Shown: positions 26,970-39,710, counted from the stretch's first letter. The stretch: 64,000 nucleotides of DNA from Bradyrhizobium sp. LTSP885 (GCF_000938305.1 NZ_JYMT01000042.1:865223-929222), one strand, 5' to 3'. Program-made: numbers and translations. The notes: generated by a model not told the origin, from the letters alone.

Positions 26970-27971
26970 CTAGAAATGGCTGTAGGACAGCCGCTTCAGC
27001 GCCAGTTCCCTGCCCTGCGCGTCGAGAAAGCTTGGCGGCGACGAACCTGCGATCAGCCCGCCAATGGCCGTCACCGCGACCCCGGCCTGCCGCGCCTCCC
27101 GGGTGAAGGCATCGATGCGGTTATTCGGGATCGCACACAGGATTTCGTAGTCGTCGCCACCCGCCACCAAAGTCTCGATGCCGATCACCTTGCGCGCCAG
27201 CAGCGCCGATGCCGCAGGCGACAGCGGAATGCTCTGGACGTCGATCACGGCAGTGACGCGGGAGGCCGCGCAGAGCTTCGCGAGGTCGCCGGCAAGACCG
27301 TCGGACACATCCATCGCCGCGCTGGCGTAATTGCGGACGATTTTGGCGAGAGCATTGCGCGGCTGCGGCAGGCGGTAGCGCGAGGCCAGCATCTCCTTCG
27401 CCGGATCATCGCCGGCGAGCGCCGCGGCCACCGGTCCGCCGGTCAGCACATCGAGGCCGAGCGCGGCATCGCCGATGGTGCCTGTCACCACCACGCGGTC
27501 CCCAGCATGCGCGCCTGAGCGATGGACCATCCGCCCCTCCGGCACCCGCCCGAAGGCCGTGATCGAGATCATCAGGGGCCCCGGCGTCGACACCGTGTCG
27601 CCGCCGAGCAACGGGCAGCCATAGCGCGCGGCATCCTCGCCCAGCGCCTGCGCGAACGGCTTCAGCCACGCTTCGTCCGCACCGCGCAGCGCCAGCGTCA
27701 GCACGAAGCCGGCAGGCACCGCGCCCTTGGCGGCGATGTCTGAGAGATTCACCCGCAGCGCCTTGCGCGCCAGCGTCTCCGGTGGATCGCCGGGAAGGAA
27801 GTGGACGCCCTCGACGATCGCGTCGGTCGTGACCACGATATCCTCGCCGGCCCCCTTCAGGGCGGCCGCGTCGTCGTCGAGATTGAAGGCACCCGGATCG
27901 GTCGCCAGCGGCCTGAAATAGCGCGCGATGAGGGAGTCTTCGCCGGATGTCTGCCTGTCGCTCTGCGTCAC
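26970..27971 (-). CDS. thiL: Thiamine-monophosphate kinase
   Basis: A 333-aa enzyme that makes thiamine diphosphate from thiamine phosphate with ATP. Motifs: GEDSLIARYFRPLATDPGAF, NLDDDAAAL (metal/ATP site), VVTTDAIVEGVHFLPGDPPE, NLSDIAAKGAVPAGFVLTLA, LLGGDTVSTPGPLMISITAF and AMDVSDGLAGDLAKLC. The GTG at 27971 starts V-TQSDRQTSGED; the frame runs on upstream, but that DNA is a palindromic repeat, so the GTG is preferred. It is separated from nusB by that repeat. Confidence 0.95.
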   Translation of the reverse strand: MTQSDRQTSGEDSLIARYFRPLATDPGAFNLDDDAAALKGAGEDIVVTTDAIVEGVHFLPGDPPETLARKALRVNLSDIAAKGAVPAGFVLTLALRGADEAWLKPFAQALGEDAARYGCPLLGGDTVSTPGPLMISITAFGRVPEGRMVHRSGAHAGDRVVVTGTIGDAALGLDVLTGGPVAAALAGDDPAKEMLASRYRLPQPRNALAKIVRNYASAAMDVSDGLAGDLAKLCAASRVTAVIDVQSIPLSPAASALLARKVIGIETLVAGGDDYEILCAIPNNRIDAFTREARQAGVAVTAIGGLIAGSSPPSFLDAQGRELALKRLSYSHF

Positions 27972-27982
27972 GATATCAGACC

Positions 27983-28086
27983 CGTCATCCTGAGGTGCGA
28001 GCGGAGCGAGCCTCGAAGGATGCACGGCCCCACTCGGGCCGTCGCCCTTCGAGACGGCCGCTGCGCGGCCTCCTCAGGGTGACGGT
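27983..28086. repeat. Palindromic intergenic repeat between nusB and thiL
   Basis: The ends CGTCATCCTGAGG and CCTCAGGGTGACG form an imperfect inverted repeat (12 of 13), and inner segments (CCTCGAAGG, CCCTTCGAG, and GC-rich arms) allow a long branched hairpin. I recognise this as a widespread Bradyrhizobium intergenic repeat. It lies in a transcribed gap and could affect thiL expression or mRNA stability. Confidence 0.85.
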
Positions 28087-28104
28087 CAGATAGAGGCATA
28101 GCTC

Positions 28105-28599
28105 TTACCCCCGCACAAACTCATCGGCGCGGAACTGGCGCGCGATCTGGTCGAGCACGGCGTTCACCATGCCGGTCTCGTCCTTCTCGACGAAGGCATG
28201 CGCGACATCGACATATTCGGAGACAACGACGCGGCCCGGTATGTCCTTGCGGTGCTCAAGCTCGTAGGAGCCCGCGCGCAGCACCGCGCGCAGGATCGCA
28301 TCGATCCGCTGCAACGGCCAGCCCTTCTGCAGGGCGTCATCGATCAGCGGATCGAGCTTGGCTTGGTCGCGCACCACGCCGGATACCACGTCGCGGAAGA
28401 ACGCGGCCTCGGCCGGCAGGTATGTCTCGCCCTCGACCTCGTTGCCAAGCCAGTGGCTCTCGAACTCGGCGAAGATGTCGTTGATGCCGGCGCCGCCGAT
28501 ATCCATCTGGTACAGCGCCTGTACGGCGGCGAGCCTCGCGGCGCCGCGCCGGTTGGCTTTCTTGTCAGGGCCTTTGGCCGGCTTCTTGTTCTCTGCCAT
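28105..28599 (-). CDS. nusB: Transcription antitermination factor NusB
   Basis: A 164-aa RNA-binding helical protein that joins NusE, NusG and NusA for rRNA antitermination. The basic N terminus (KKPAKGPDKKANRRGAARLA) leads into AAVQALYQMDIGG; later come RDVVSGVVRDQAKLDPLIDD, LQRIDAILRAVLRAGSYELE and GRVVVSEYVDVAHAFVEKDE, all NusB signatures. The ATG at 28599 comes 2 bp after the ribH stop, so the genes are co-transcribed. Confidence 0.97.
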   Translation of the reverse strand: MAENKKPAKGPDKKANRRGAARLAAVQALYQMDIGGAGINDIFAEFESHWLGNEVEGETYLPAEAAFFRDVVSGVVRDQAKLDPLIDDALQKGWPLQRIDAILRAVLRAGSYELEHRKDIPGRVVVSEYVDVAHAFVEKDETGMVNAVLDQIARQFRADEFVRG

Positions 28600-28601
28600 G
28601 G

Positions 28602-29093
28602 TCAGGCCTTTGCCAGCCGGCGTTTGATGCGCAGCATCGCCAGCGCCGCGCGTGCCGCGTCGCCGCCCTTGTTCAACTCGCCTGCGCGCGCCCGTGCCCA
28701 CGCCTGCGCATCGGTGTTGACGGTGATGATGCCGTTACCGAGCGGGAATTTCCTGGCGACCGAAAGGTCCATCAGCGCGCGCGAGGATTCCATCGAGACG
28801 ATCTCGAAATGGATGGTGTCGCCGCGCACCACGCAGCCGAGCGCGATCGCCGCGTCATAGGGCTTGCCATTCGCTGACGCCGCATCGATCGCGATCGCAA
28901 TCGCCGCCGGAATCTCCAGCGCGCCCGGCACCGTGATCAGGTCGTGGGTTGCGCCCGCGGCCTTCAGCTCCGCCAACGCGCCCTCCAGCATCGCATCCTG
29001 GATGTCGTCATAGAACCGCGCCTCGACGATCACGACGCGTGCGCCGGAAATGTCGGTCTGGTCCTTCAGGGGTGCGCGTCGCGCGTCAGCCAT
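28602..29093 (-). CDS. ribH: Lumazine synthase
   Basis: A 163-aa enzyme making 6,7-dimethyl-8-ribityllumazine from the ribityl-pyrimidine and dihydroxybutanone phosphate. Signatures: VVIVEARFYDDIQDAMLEGA, HDLITVPGALEIPAAIAIAI, YDAAIALGCVVRGDTIHFEI (with the catalytic His in the GDTIHFE segment) and PLGNGIITVNTDAQAWARAR. It forms icosahedral or pentameric shells. It is first in the ribH-nusB pair and is separated from ribE by a 193-bp gap filled by a palindromic repeat. Confidence 0.97.
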   Translation of the reverse strand: MADARRAPLKDQTDISGARVVIVEARFYDDIQDAMLEGALAELKAAGATHDLITVPGALEIPAAIAIAIDAASANGKPYDAAIALGCVVRGDTIHFEIVSMESSRALMDLSVARKFPLGNGIITVNTDAQAWARARAGELNKGGDAARAALAMLRIKRRLAKA

Positions 29094-29173
29094 TACGTAT
29101 CCATTTCATTCTGGTACCGGCGCGTTTTGTAGTCGCCATGGGTTGTTAAGCCAAGCACGAATGCTCTCGCCGC

Positions 29174-29278
29174 CGTCATTCCGGGATGGTCCGCAGGACC
29201 AGACCCGGAATCTCGAGATTCCTCAGGGCGCAATTGCGCCCTGAGGTTCGATGCTATCGCATCGCCCCGGAATGACCG
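29174..29278. repeat. Palindromic intergenic repeat between ribE and ribH
   Basis: GTCATTCCGGGA at the left end and CCCCGGAATGAC at the right end form a near-perfect inverted repeat. Inside is a perfect 26-bp palindrome (29221-29246, half-site CCTCAGGGCGCAA) with no loop. This is a common Bradyrhizobium repeat type as I recognise it. No FMN riboswitch was seen before ribH. Confidence 0.85.
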
Positions 29279-29286
29279 CTGCGCGG

Positions 29287-29895
29287 TCACTTCATTTCCG
29301 ACAGCCGCGCGGCGTAGCGGGCCATCAGGTCGACCTCGATATTGACCTCGCTGCCGGCCTTCCAGCCGCTCAGGGTCGTGACTTGAAGCGTATGCGGGAT
29401 GATCAGCACCGAAAAGGTCACATCATCGACCGCATTCACGGTCAGCGACACCCCGTCCAGGGTCACCGAGCCCTTCGCCGCGATGAAACGTGCGATTTCG
29501 CGGGCGGTTTTCAGCTCGAAGCGCGCCATGTCGGGCAGGTCGTCACGCTTGACGATGCTGGCGATGCCATCGGCGTGGCCGGCCACGATGTGGCCACCGA
29601 GCTCGTCGCCGATCTTGAGCGCGCGCTCGAGGTTGAGCCTGGTTCCCATAACCCAGTGCCTGGCCGTGGTCATGCCCAGCGTCTCGGCGGCGGCATCGAC
29701 GTCGAACCAGGTCTTGCCGCCTGATGTGCCTGACGCAACCACGGTGAGGCAGACGCCGTTGCAGGCGATCGAAGCGCCATCCGCGATCATGGTCTGGTCG
29801 TAATCGCAGGAAATCCGCATCCGGTGCAGCTGCCCCTGCGCCACCGGTTTCAGGCTGCTGATTTCACCGACATCGGTGACTATTCCGGTAAACAT
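29287..29895 (-). CDS. ribE: Riboflavin synthase, alpha subunit
   Basis: A 202-aa enzyme that dismutates lumazine to riboflavin. It starts MFTGIVTDVGEI, has the duplicated barrel motifs (SIACNGVCLTVVA in the first half, KGSVTLDGVSLTVNAVDD in the second) and GHIVAGHADGIASIV. Length and layout are normal. It begins 1 bp after the ribD stop, in the order nrdR-ribD-ribE. The symbol follows alphaproteobacterial use; ribC is a synonym. Confidence 0.97.
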   Translation of the reverse strand: MFTGIVTDVGEISSLKPVAQGQLHRMRISCDYDQTMIADGASIACNGVCLTVVASGTSGGKTWFDVDAAAETLGMTTARHWVMGTRLNLERALKIGDELGGHIVAGHADGIASIVKRDDLPDMARFELKTAREIARFIAAKGSVTLDGVSLTVNAVDDVTFSVLIIPHTLQVTTLSGWKAGSEVNIEVDLMARYAARLSEMK

Positions 29896-31047
29896 TTAAG
29901 CACGCTCATAGATGTTCAAACTGTCCTTTCCGAGCGCCTCGCTAGCACGAAGCCGGAAGCCGGGCGACTGCGTGATTGCGGCCAGCGGCATTGCGTGCAG
30001 CGCGGGAACGCCATCGGCGCCGATCGTATCAGGCCCACGCAACAGCCAGATTTCGTCGACGAGGCCTGCGGCGACGAACGACGATGCGACCCGCGCCCCG
30101 CCCTCGACCAGGAGCCGCGTGATGTTCTTCTCCGCCAGCACGTGCAGCACATCAGGCAGATCAAGCCCGGGTGGGGTGGTGGTCGAAGCTGTGCGGATCA
30201 CCTGCGCGCCGGCCGCGCCGAGCTTCATCGCGGCAGGCGCCTCGGCAAAGTCCGAAGTCATCACCCAGAGCGGCGTTTCGCGCGCGGAATGCACCATGCG
30301 GCTATCGCCCGGCATCCGCAGCGCGCGGTCCAGCACCACCCTCACCGGCGAACGGTCAGCCATGCCCGGCAGGCGGCAGGTCAGAAGCGGGTCGTCTGAT
30401 TTGACCGTGCCGATCCCGACCAGGATGGCGTCGCATTGCGCGCGCAACAGATGCACGCGGGCCCGTGCAGCATCGCCCGTGATCGCGACGGGCTTATGGC
30501 CGGCTGAAGCGATCTTGTCGTCGGCGGACACCGCGAGCTTCAGGATTACGTGCGGACGCTTGTCGCGGATGCGCCGGAAATGCCCGGCATGGTCGTGGGC
30601 AGCTTCGGCGCCGCACAGCCCGACATCGACCGCGATGCCGGCGGCACGCAGCCTGGCGTGCCCCTGCCCTGCAACTTCCGGATTGGGGTCCTCGATCGCC
30701 GACACGACGCGCGCGAGACCGGCGGCGACCACGGCGTCCGCACAGGGCGGCGAGCGGCCGAAATGCGAACAGGGCTCGAGCGTCACATAGAGCGTGGCGC
30801 CGCGGGCAGCGTCGCCGGCGCGCCGCAGCGCTTCCACCTCGGCATGCGGGCGTCCGCCCGGCTGGGTCCAGCCGCGGCCGACGACGACGCCGTCCTTGAC
30901 GATCACGGCGCCAACCGCCGGATTGGGCCAGGTACGCCCTTGCCCGCGCCGGCCGAGCGCCAGCGCAAGCTGCATGAAGCGCAGGTCGGCAGCTTTCGCG
31001 TCCCTGGATCTCTGCGCGAACTGGTCTTCCAGGATCCGGAAGATCAT
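29896..31047 (-). CDS. ribD: Bifunctional riboflavin deaminase/reductase RibD
   Basis: A 383-aa enzyme for two early riboflavin steps. The N-terminal deaminase (about 20-165) has the zinc site HAEVEAL and PCSHFGRSPPC, and the Pro-Asn in TWPNPAVGAVIVK. The C-terminal reductase has RPHVILKLAVSADDKIASAG, LVGIGTVKSDDPLLTCRLPG, PVRVVLDRALRMP and RLLVEGGARVASSFVAAGLV. The ATG at 31047 overlaps the nrdR stop by 4 bp (ATGA). Flanked by nrdR and ribE in the conserved order. Confidence 0.97.
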   Translation of the reverse strand: MIFRILEDQFAQRSRDAKAADLRFMQLALALGRRGQGRTWPNPAVGAVIVKDGVVVGRGWTQPGGRPHAEVEALRRAGDAARGATLYVTLEPCSHFGRSPPCADAVVAAGLARVVSAIEDPNPEVAGQGHARLRAAGIAVDVGLCGAEAAHDHAGHFRRIRDKRPHVILKLAVSADDKIASAGHKPVAITGDAARARVHLLRAQCDAILVGIGTVKSDDPLLTCRLPGMADRSPVRVVLDRALRMPGDSRMVHSARETPLWVMTSDFAEAPAAMKLGAAGAQVIRTASTTTPPGLDLPDVLHVLAEKNITRLLVEGGARVASSFVAAGLVDEIWLLRGPDTIGADGVPALHAMPLAAITQSPGFRLRASEALGKDSLNIYERA

Positions 31048-31526
31048 TTTCGCAACGTTGCGACCCGCGGATCCTCTTCGCCGGTCAGTTCGTCGAGCAC
31101 CGCCTCGAAATCCTTCGCCTCGCGGAAATTGCGATAGACCGAGGCGAAACGCACATAGGCGACGTCGTCGAGCTGGCGAAGATGCTCCATCACGATCTCG
31201 CCGATCGCCTCCGAGGATATCTCGGCCTCGCCGCCGCTTTCGAGCTCGCGCACGATGGTGGAGACCATCTTCTCTACCCGCTCGGAGTCCACCGGGCGCT
31301 TGCGCAGGGAGATCTGCAGCGAGCGCACCAGCTTGTCGCGGTCGAACGGCACGCGCCGGCCGTTGCGCTTGATGACGGTGAGTTCGCGGAGCTGCACTCG
31401 CTCGAAGGTCGTGAAACGGAAATTGCAGGCGATGCACACCCGCCGCCGGCGGATCACGGCGGAATCCTCGGTCGGACGCGAGTCCTTTACCTGCGTATCA
31501 AGACTGTTGCAGCTCGGACAACGCAT
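31044..31526 (-). CDS. nrdR: Transcriptional repressor NrdR
   Basis: A 160-aa repressor of ribonucleotide reductase genes. The zinc ribbon uses Cys3, Cys6, Cys31 and Cys34 (MRCPSC, VCIAC). The ATP-cone follows: ELTVIKRNGRRVPFDRDKLV, RSLQISLRKRPVD, and VRFASVYRNFREAKDFEAVL. NrdR senses ATP/dATP and binds NrdR boxes. It overlaps ribD by 4 bp and follows glyA after a 96-bp gap that contains a repeat. Confidence 0.98.
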   Translation of the reverse strand: MRCPSCNSLDTQVKDSRPTEDSAVIRRRRVCIACNFRFTTFERVQLRELTVIKRNGRRVPFDRDKLVRSLQISLRKRPVDSERVEKMVSTIVRELESGGEAEISSEAIGEIVMEHLRQLDDVAYVRFASVYRNFREAKDFEAVLDELTGEEDPRVATLRK

Positions 31527-31547
31527 CCAGAGGAACCCTTATTTTGC

Positions 31548-31618
31548 GCATGATCTCCGCGCAAACGCACTTGCGTTTGTCGCGAGGGAAAACCGGTGCC
31601 CACTTTTCCGGATCATGC
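31548..31618. repeat. Short palindromic repeat between nrdR and glyA
   Basis: Ends GCATGATC and GATCATGC, an inner stem from GCAAACGCA and TGCGTTTG, and the CCGGTGCCCACTTTTCCGGA segment. I recognise this as a very common Hyphomicrobiales intergenic repeat. It lies inside a transcribed gap. Confidence 0.85.
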
Positions 31619-31622
31619 GACC

Positions 31623-32936
<1,314 letters not shown>

Positions 32937-33220
32937 CGGCGAAATATCTCCACCGCCGCAAGCCCTTAACGAGGGATGCGGACGGTCACGAGTGGCGGTC
33001 GAAGCGGTCCCTGACGGTTACCACATTGCCCCAAATTGGCCAAGCGGTTGCGGTCCCCCGCCGCCAATTATGCCAGATATGGTGGGGATGGCGGGGTTTG
33101 CCAGCCGAGCCGCGCCTGCCCGGCGGGACAGGCCGACGACATCCGCAGCCCCGTCAGGGTGACGTCAGCCGAGGGAGCTAAGATAGCGGCAGCGGCTGTA
33201 CCAGGCCGCGCCCCAGACTG

Positions 33221-33257
33221 GCCCGCTCCGAATATGCCACCCACGGAGCGGGCTTTT
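33221..33257 (+). terminator. Strong plus-strand terminator without a gene
   Basis: A perfect 10-bp stem GCCCGCTCCG/CGGAGCGGGC (33221-33230 with 33244-33253) followed by TTTT. Upstream on the plus strand there is only the 284 bp back to the glyA start, with no coding frame that I can support, so a small RNA transcribed divergently from glyA is likely. It could also end the hydrolase transcript arriving from the right, but the T run is on the plus strand. The rest of 32937-33312 shows no gene. Confidence 0.85.
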
Positions 33258-33312
33258 CGCCCTGGTTGACGGCGCTCTGCAGGCGGCGCCGCACGATCTA
33301 ACGCCAGCTAAC

Positions 33313-34191
33313 TCACGAACGGCGATGCAGGAAGTCGATGACAAGCTTTGTCGTCGCGGCCGGCTGTTCTTCCGTGATCCAGTGCCCGCAATCCGGGATG
33401 ATCACATCTTCGACGTCATCGGCGACACACCGTATCACCGCGCCGATCATGGGGCCGAATGTAGCTTCGCCACCCAAGGCCAGAACCGGCATCTTGAGCT
33501 TGCCCTTCGCAAGGAACGCCGTGTTGTCGATCGCATCCTGGCCGAACGCCAGGAACTGGGCGAAGCCCGCTCGCATTTCGCCAGGTTGCGCATAGAGCGC
33601 CGCGTAATGCTCGCGTTTCGCTTCGTCAAACCGCTTTGGGTCCCGGGAAAGATCGTTCCAGAAGCGGTCGAGATAGATGCGCTCGCGGCCGGCGACCAGG
33701 CGCTCCATGTCCCGACCTCCGAAGCCAAAGTGCCACATGGCCGGATCCATGACGATCTGCTCCCAGGGTCCGATGCCGGGCAGCGGCGCATCGATCGCCA
33801 CCCATCGGCTCACGCGCTCGGGGTGGGTGGCGGCAACTGCGTAGCCGACCATGATGCCGATGTCGTGCGTCACCAATTCGAACTTGCCCACACCCAGGGC
33901 GTCCAGGACGCCCATCACATCCGTCGCTTGATTCTTCTTGTCGTAGCCGCTCTCAGGCCTCGACGAGAGGCCCAGCCCACGGAGGTCGGGCACGATGATC
34001 GTGTGGTCTTCGATGAGTGCGCTCGCCAGATGACCCCACATGTCGCCCGTTGTGCCGAAGCCGTGCAGCATGACCACTGCCGGGCCATGACCGCCGACCC
34101 GCAGATGGATGGTGGTGCCGTTGGTTTCGATCGTCCGCGTCTGCATCACAGTCGGGAAGGGATAAATCCCGTCTACGTGGGGCTCGCTCAT
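33313..34191 (-). CDS. Alpha/beta hydrolase, epoxide-hydrolase/dehalogenase type
   Basis: A 292-aa alpha/beta hydrolase. The oxyanion motif HGFGTTGDMW (43-52) and the nucleophile elbow VTHDIGIMVGYA put Asp110 at the catalytic site, which points to epoxide hydrolases or haloacid dehalogenases rather than Ser esterases. The catalytic His is in PDCGHWITEEQP near the end. The ATG at 34191 follows TGGAGTACAGAG. Divergent from a TetR regulator with an 18-bp inverted repeat between them, so it is probably induced by a substrate the regulator senses. Confidence 0.92.
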   Translation of the reverse strand: MSEPHVDGIYPFPTVMQTRTIETNGTTIHLRVGGHGPAVVMLHGFGTTGDMWGHLASALIEDHTIIVPDLRGLGLSSRPESGYDKKNQATDVMGVLDALGVGKFELVTHDIGIMVGYAVAATHPERVSRWVAIDAPLPGIGPWEQIVMDPAMWHFGFGGRDMERLVAGRERIYLDRFWNDLSRDPKRFDEAKREHYAALYAQPGEMRAGFAQFLAFGQDAIDNTAFLAKGKLKMPVLALGGEATFGPMIGAVIRCVADDVEDVIIPDCGHWITEEQPAATTKLVIDFLHRRS

Positions 34192-34252
34192 CTCTGTACT
34201 CCAGGTTTGCTTCCAGTTGCGGTCGAGGCCGGGCGCGGCATCGGCTCTCCGC

Positions 34253-34310
34253 GTTTTATAACGATCGTCAGAAAATGAGCAATAGATTTTTTTGACGATC
34301 GTGATAAAAC
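34253..34310. promoter_or_regulatory. Two-arm operator candidate for the TetR regulator
   Basis: GTTTTATAACGATCGTCA (34253-34270) and, inverted, the same 18 bp with one mismatch (34293-34310), 22 bp apart. Each arm contains the self-complementary ACGATCGT. The pair is centred in the 163-bp gap between the divergent hydrolase and TetR genes, where autoregulated TetR operators usually lie. Confidence 0.8.
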
Positions 34311-34354
34311 ACGACCGTGAGTTATTCGCGCTCATCATTGCCCGACGGATCAAG

Positions 34355-34942
34355 ATGGCCAGGCCCAGGGAATTCGACGAAGACACGGTGCTCGAAGCCG
34401 CGATGCAACGTTTCTGGAATAACGGCTATGAGGCGACATCGATGCGCGACCTCGCCGACCGCACCGGAATGACGACGCCAAGCCTCTACAATGCGTTCGG
34501 TGACAAGAGAGCCATCTACCGTCTCGTGCTCGATCGGTATGTCGGTCTGGCGCTCGAAACCTGCTCGGCGATCTTCGGAGGCGATGACCCGCCCTTACGC
34601 GCATTGGAGCGGTACTTCGATGCAAACGTTGAAGAAGTGCTCGCCGACAGGCTTCACAAGGGGTGTTTTGTCGTGAACACGGCGTTGGAGGTGGCGCCGC
34701 ACGACCAGGACTTCCGAGATGTTGTAACCAAGGTCTTCGATGGAATTGAAAAATGTGTCCGCGACTGTGTCGCGGCCGGGCAGCGCGACGGATCAATCCT
34801 TACCTCGCAACCTGCAGCCGACATCGCGCGGCTCGCTCTGAGCACGATCCTGGGCCTCCGGGTTCTGGCCCGCACCAATCCCGACCGTGAATTGCTGACC
34901 GGGGTCGTTCGGCCGTTTTTCGCACTGCTGAGGACACAGTGA
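34355..34942 (+). CDS. TetR/AcrR-family transcriptional regulator
   Basis: A 195-aa repressor. The N-terminal helix-turn-helix is typical: MARPREFDEDTVLEAAMQRF, NNGYEATSMRDLADRTGMTT, PSLYNAFGDKRAIYRLVLDR. The C-terminal ligand part is helical with a Cys (KGCFVVNTALEVAPHDQDF). It begins at 34355; the Shine-Dalgarno sequence is weak (GACGGATCAAG), and in-frame codons upstream lie on the operator, so they were not used. It likely represses itself and the divergent hydrolase. Confidence 0.93.
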   Translation: MARPREFDEDTVLEAAMQRFWNNGYEATSMRDLADRTGMTTPSLYNAFGDKRAIYRLVLDRYVGLALETCSAIFGGDDPPLRALERYFDANVEEVLADRLHKGCFVVNTALEVAPHDQDFRDVVTKVFDGIEKCVRDCVAAGQRDGSILTSQPAADIARLALSTILGLRVLARTNPDRELLTGVVRPFFALLRTQ

Positions 34943-34948
34943 AAAAGG

Positions 34949-35104
34949 TTGAACGACGCGCGCCGCAGCGCCGGCGCCGTCGCGACGGCACCGTTCCGTA
35001 ACGACGCCTCTGCCTACAACAACGGCTACTACGATCAGGGCTTCGTTTGCCAGCCCGGCACTTGGTTCAAAGGCGAGGACGGACGCCTGCATATCTGCCA
35101 GTAG
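34949..35104 (+). pseudogene. Remnant of a small secreted protein
   Basis: A 51-codon frame with a convincing end (AYNNGYYDQGFVCQPGTWFK, then GEDGRLHICQ and TAG). It begins only with TTG, 6 bp after the TetR stop, and lacks a Shine-Dalgarno sequence and signal peptide. The C-terminal pattern with two Cys resembles small exported proteins common in Bradyrhizobium, so this is probably a truncated copy. A terminator follows at 35131. Confidence 0.5.
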
Positions 35105-35130
35105 GCTTCAGGAATAGCGTTCACCTGGCA

Positions 35131-35159
35131 GAGAGGCGGCTAGCGGCCGCCTCTCTCTT
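35131..35159 (+). terminator. Hairpin after the TetR gene and remnant
   Basis: GAGAGGCGGC and its exact complement (35131-35140 with 35146-35155), 5-nt loop, followed by TCTTTC. It ends the TetR transcript. 35160-35386 carries no supported gene. Confidence 0.8.
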
Positions 35160-35386
35160 TCGTTTTCACTGAGCCAGAAACGCCAGTCGGGACGAGACGC
35201 AGATCAAGTGTTTCCAGGAAGAGCTTTTCTTTAAAAATTGCAAAACCGACGGAACCTTTCGCCCCGGCACGAATATGCGTTGGCCGGGATAGCGCTCAGA
35301 GCGGCTCCTTTAGCCGTGATCCCCGGGAAGAAGAGCTACGATAGCCGCGATTCTCGCGCAATCGATCAGCTAGGTGCGGGGATACC

Positions 35387-38542
<3,156 letters not shown>

Positions 38543-38785
38543 CCCGCACCCAATCTCAAAGCCCAATCTGGCCTATGCAAAAGATTGAGAAATACCGATA
38601 TTGCACCAAAGGAGTATTTCGACTTACACGATGCCGCTTCGTCTGACGCCGGCCTCTCACATTGTCCAGAGCGTGCCGCCGGCTTGACGTTTGGTTACTT
38701 CCGTTGTTGGCCCTACTGCGACCTCCGGCAAGGTCCGCTTTTGCGCAGCAGTTGAGGGACAAGCAGACATCAGACGCGCCCAAGC

Positions 38786-39139
38786 CTAGTTCTTCTCAGC
38801 GCACGACGCTTGGCAACTTTCCAGCCGGTCGAAACACGCATCGACCTCCTTCTTGTCCGGTGCCGTCGGGAAGCACGCCCCCAGGCGATCGCTGCAACTG
38901 GCGCGGCAGGCATTGGCCTTCTGCGCAGGCTCGCCTGAGGCGGCCTCGCTTGAGCAAGTGCTTGCAAAAGGCACGTTGCTCCAGCCCCAGTAAAATTCGC
39001 GGCCGTCCATATCCACGCATTTTCTGACGGCGCCCGGCGATGGCGTGGCAGCAGGCGCATCGTCGGCAGACGCGGTGCCGCACTCCGCGACGATGCCGAA
39101 GACAACCACGACGACTGATAGGCTGCGGGCCCGGATCAT
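38786..39139 (-). CDS. Exported Cys-rich protein, 117 aa
   Basis: Signal peptide MIRARSLSVVVVVFGIVAEC with cleavage after ASA, then a mature domain with many Cys (KCVDMDGREFYWGWSNVPF, STCSSEAASGE, ACRASCSDRLGACFP, DACFDRLESCQASC). The regular Cys spacing suggests several disulfides in the periplasm. The first part, with C-x-D-x-x-G-x-x-x-Y, resembles short DUF4124-like segments, but I am not sure. The start at 39139 has a weak GGGATTGATCC before it. Confidence 0.75.
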   Translation of the reverse strand: MIRARSLSVVVVVFGIVAECGTASADDAPAATPSPGAVRKCVDMDGREFYWGWSNVPFASTCSSEAASGEPAQKANACRASCSDRLGACFPTAPDKKEVDACFDRLESCQASCAEKN

Positions 39140-39184
39140 GGATCAATCCCGACATCGGAGAATGGGCGACATGTTACACCCACT

Positions 39185-39660
39185 TCATGGGTCGCCCCTA
39201 CCTCTGAGTTGCCCGACATGGCAAGCCCCATCGAGAAAAATATTTCGCTTTATCCGAAGGACAGCTCAGTGTATGGATGTGCCCGTCCCACCCGATTGAG
39301 GGGCGAGCGCACGTCACGAACGCGCGGTGGGATGCGGTGGACGCCGATTGCGCAACAGACGAGTGCGCAATCCAGCGGACGGTGAAGTCGTGCAGGCCTG
39401 ACGCCCTGGTGGTAGGTGTCTCCTCGCGAAGTGCGCGAAAGCGTCTTTGCGAGGGCGGTGACAAGAAAGCCCAGTCTCACCGGGGAGAGCACGTATAAGC
39501 CGTAACCCATCGCGCAGGGAAAGCCGGAGTTCCCGGTTACACCTGTGGTCCTACCCCGGTGCTTTTTGTTGCACCGGGCCCATGGGTGCGATCGGCACCC
39601 GGCTTTCCCTGCGCCCTCTGGTCAAAGAGAGGGCAAACGAAATGCAAAGCTCGGACAAAT
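39185..39660. repeat. Composite dispersed repeat region
   Basis: No gene is supported in 39140-39910. The left part (to about 39480) carries the degraded motif GAGTTGCCCGACATGGCAAG, related to the repeats at 53384 and 57841, and sequence that I recognise as a multi-copy Bradyrhizobium element often mis-annotated as a protein. The right part has inverted segments CGCAGGGAAAGCCGG (from about 39512) and CCGGCTTTCCCTGCG (to about 39613). It looks like a graveyard of repeats. Confidence 0.7.
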
Positions 39661-39710
39661 GATGTCGCGAGAATGCGGAAGCATGACCCACAAGCCGCGC
39701 CGCACATTCA

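Noticed and set aside
29094..31530. FMN riboswitch for the riboflavin genes
   Set aside because: None of the conserved RFN stem-loop motifs are visible upstream of ribD, ribE or ribH; the gaps are filled by palindromic repeats or are too short.
39198..39464. 88-residue minus-strand frame near 39.3 kb
   Set aside because: It lies in a dispersed repeat. I recognise this kind of frame as a repeat-derived pseudo-protein in Bradyrhizobium.
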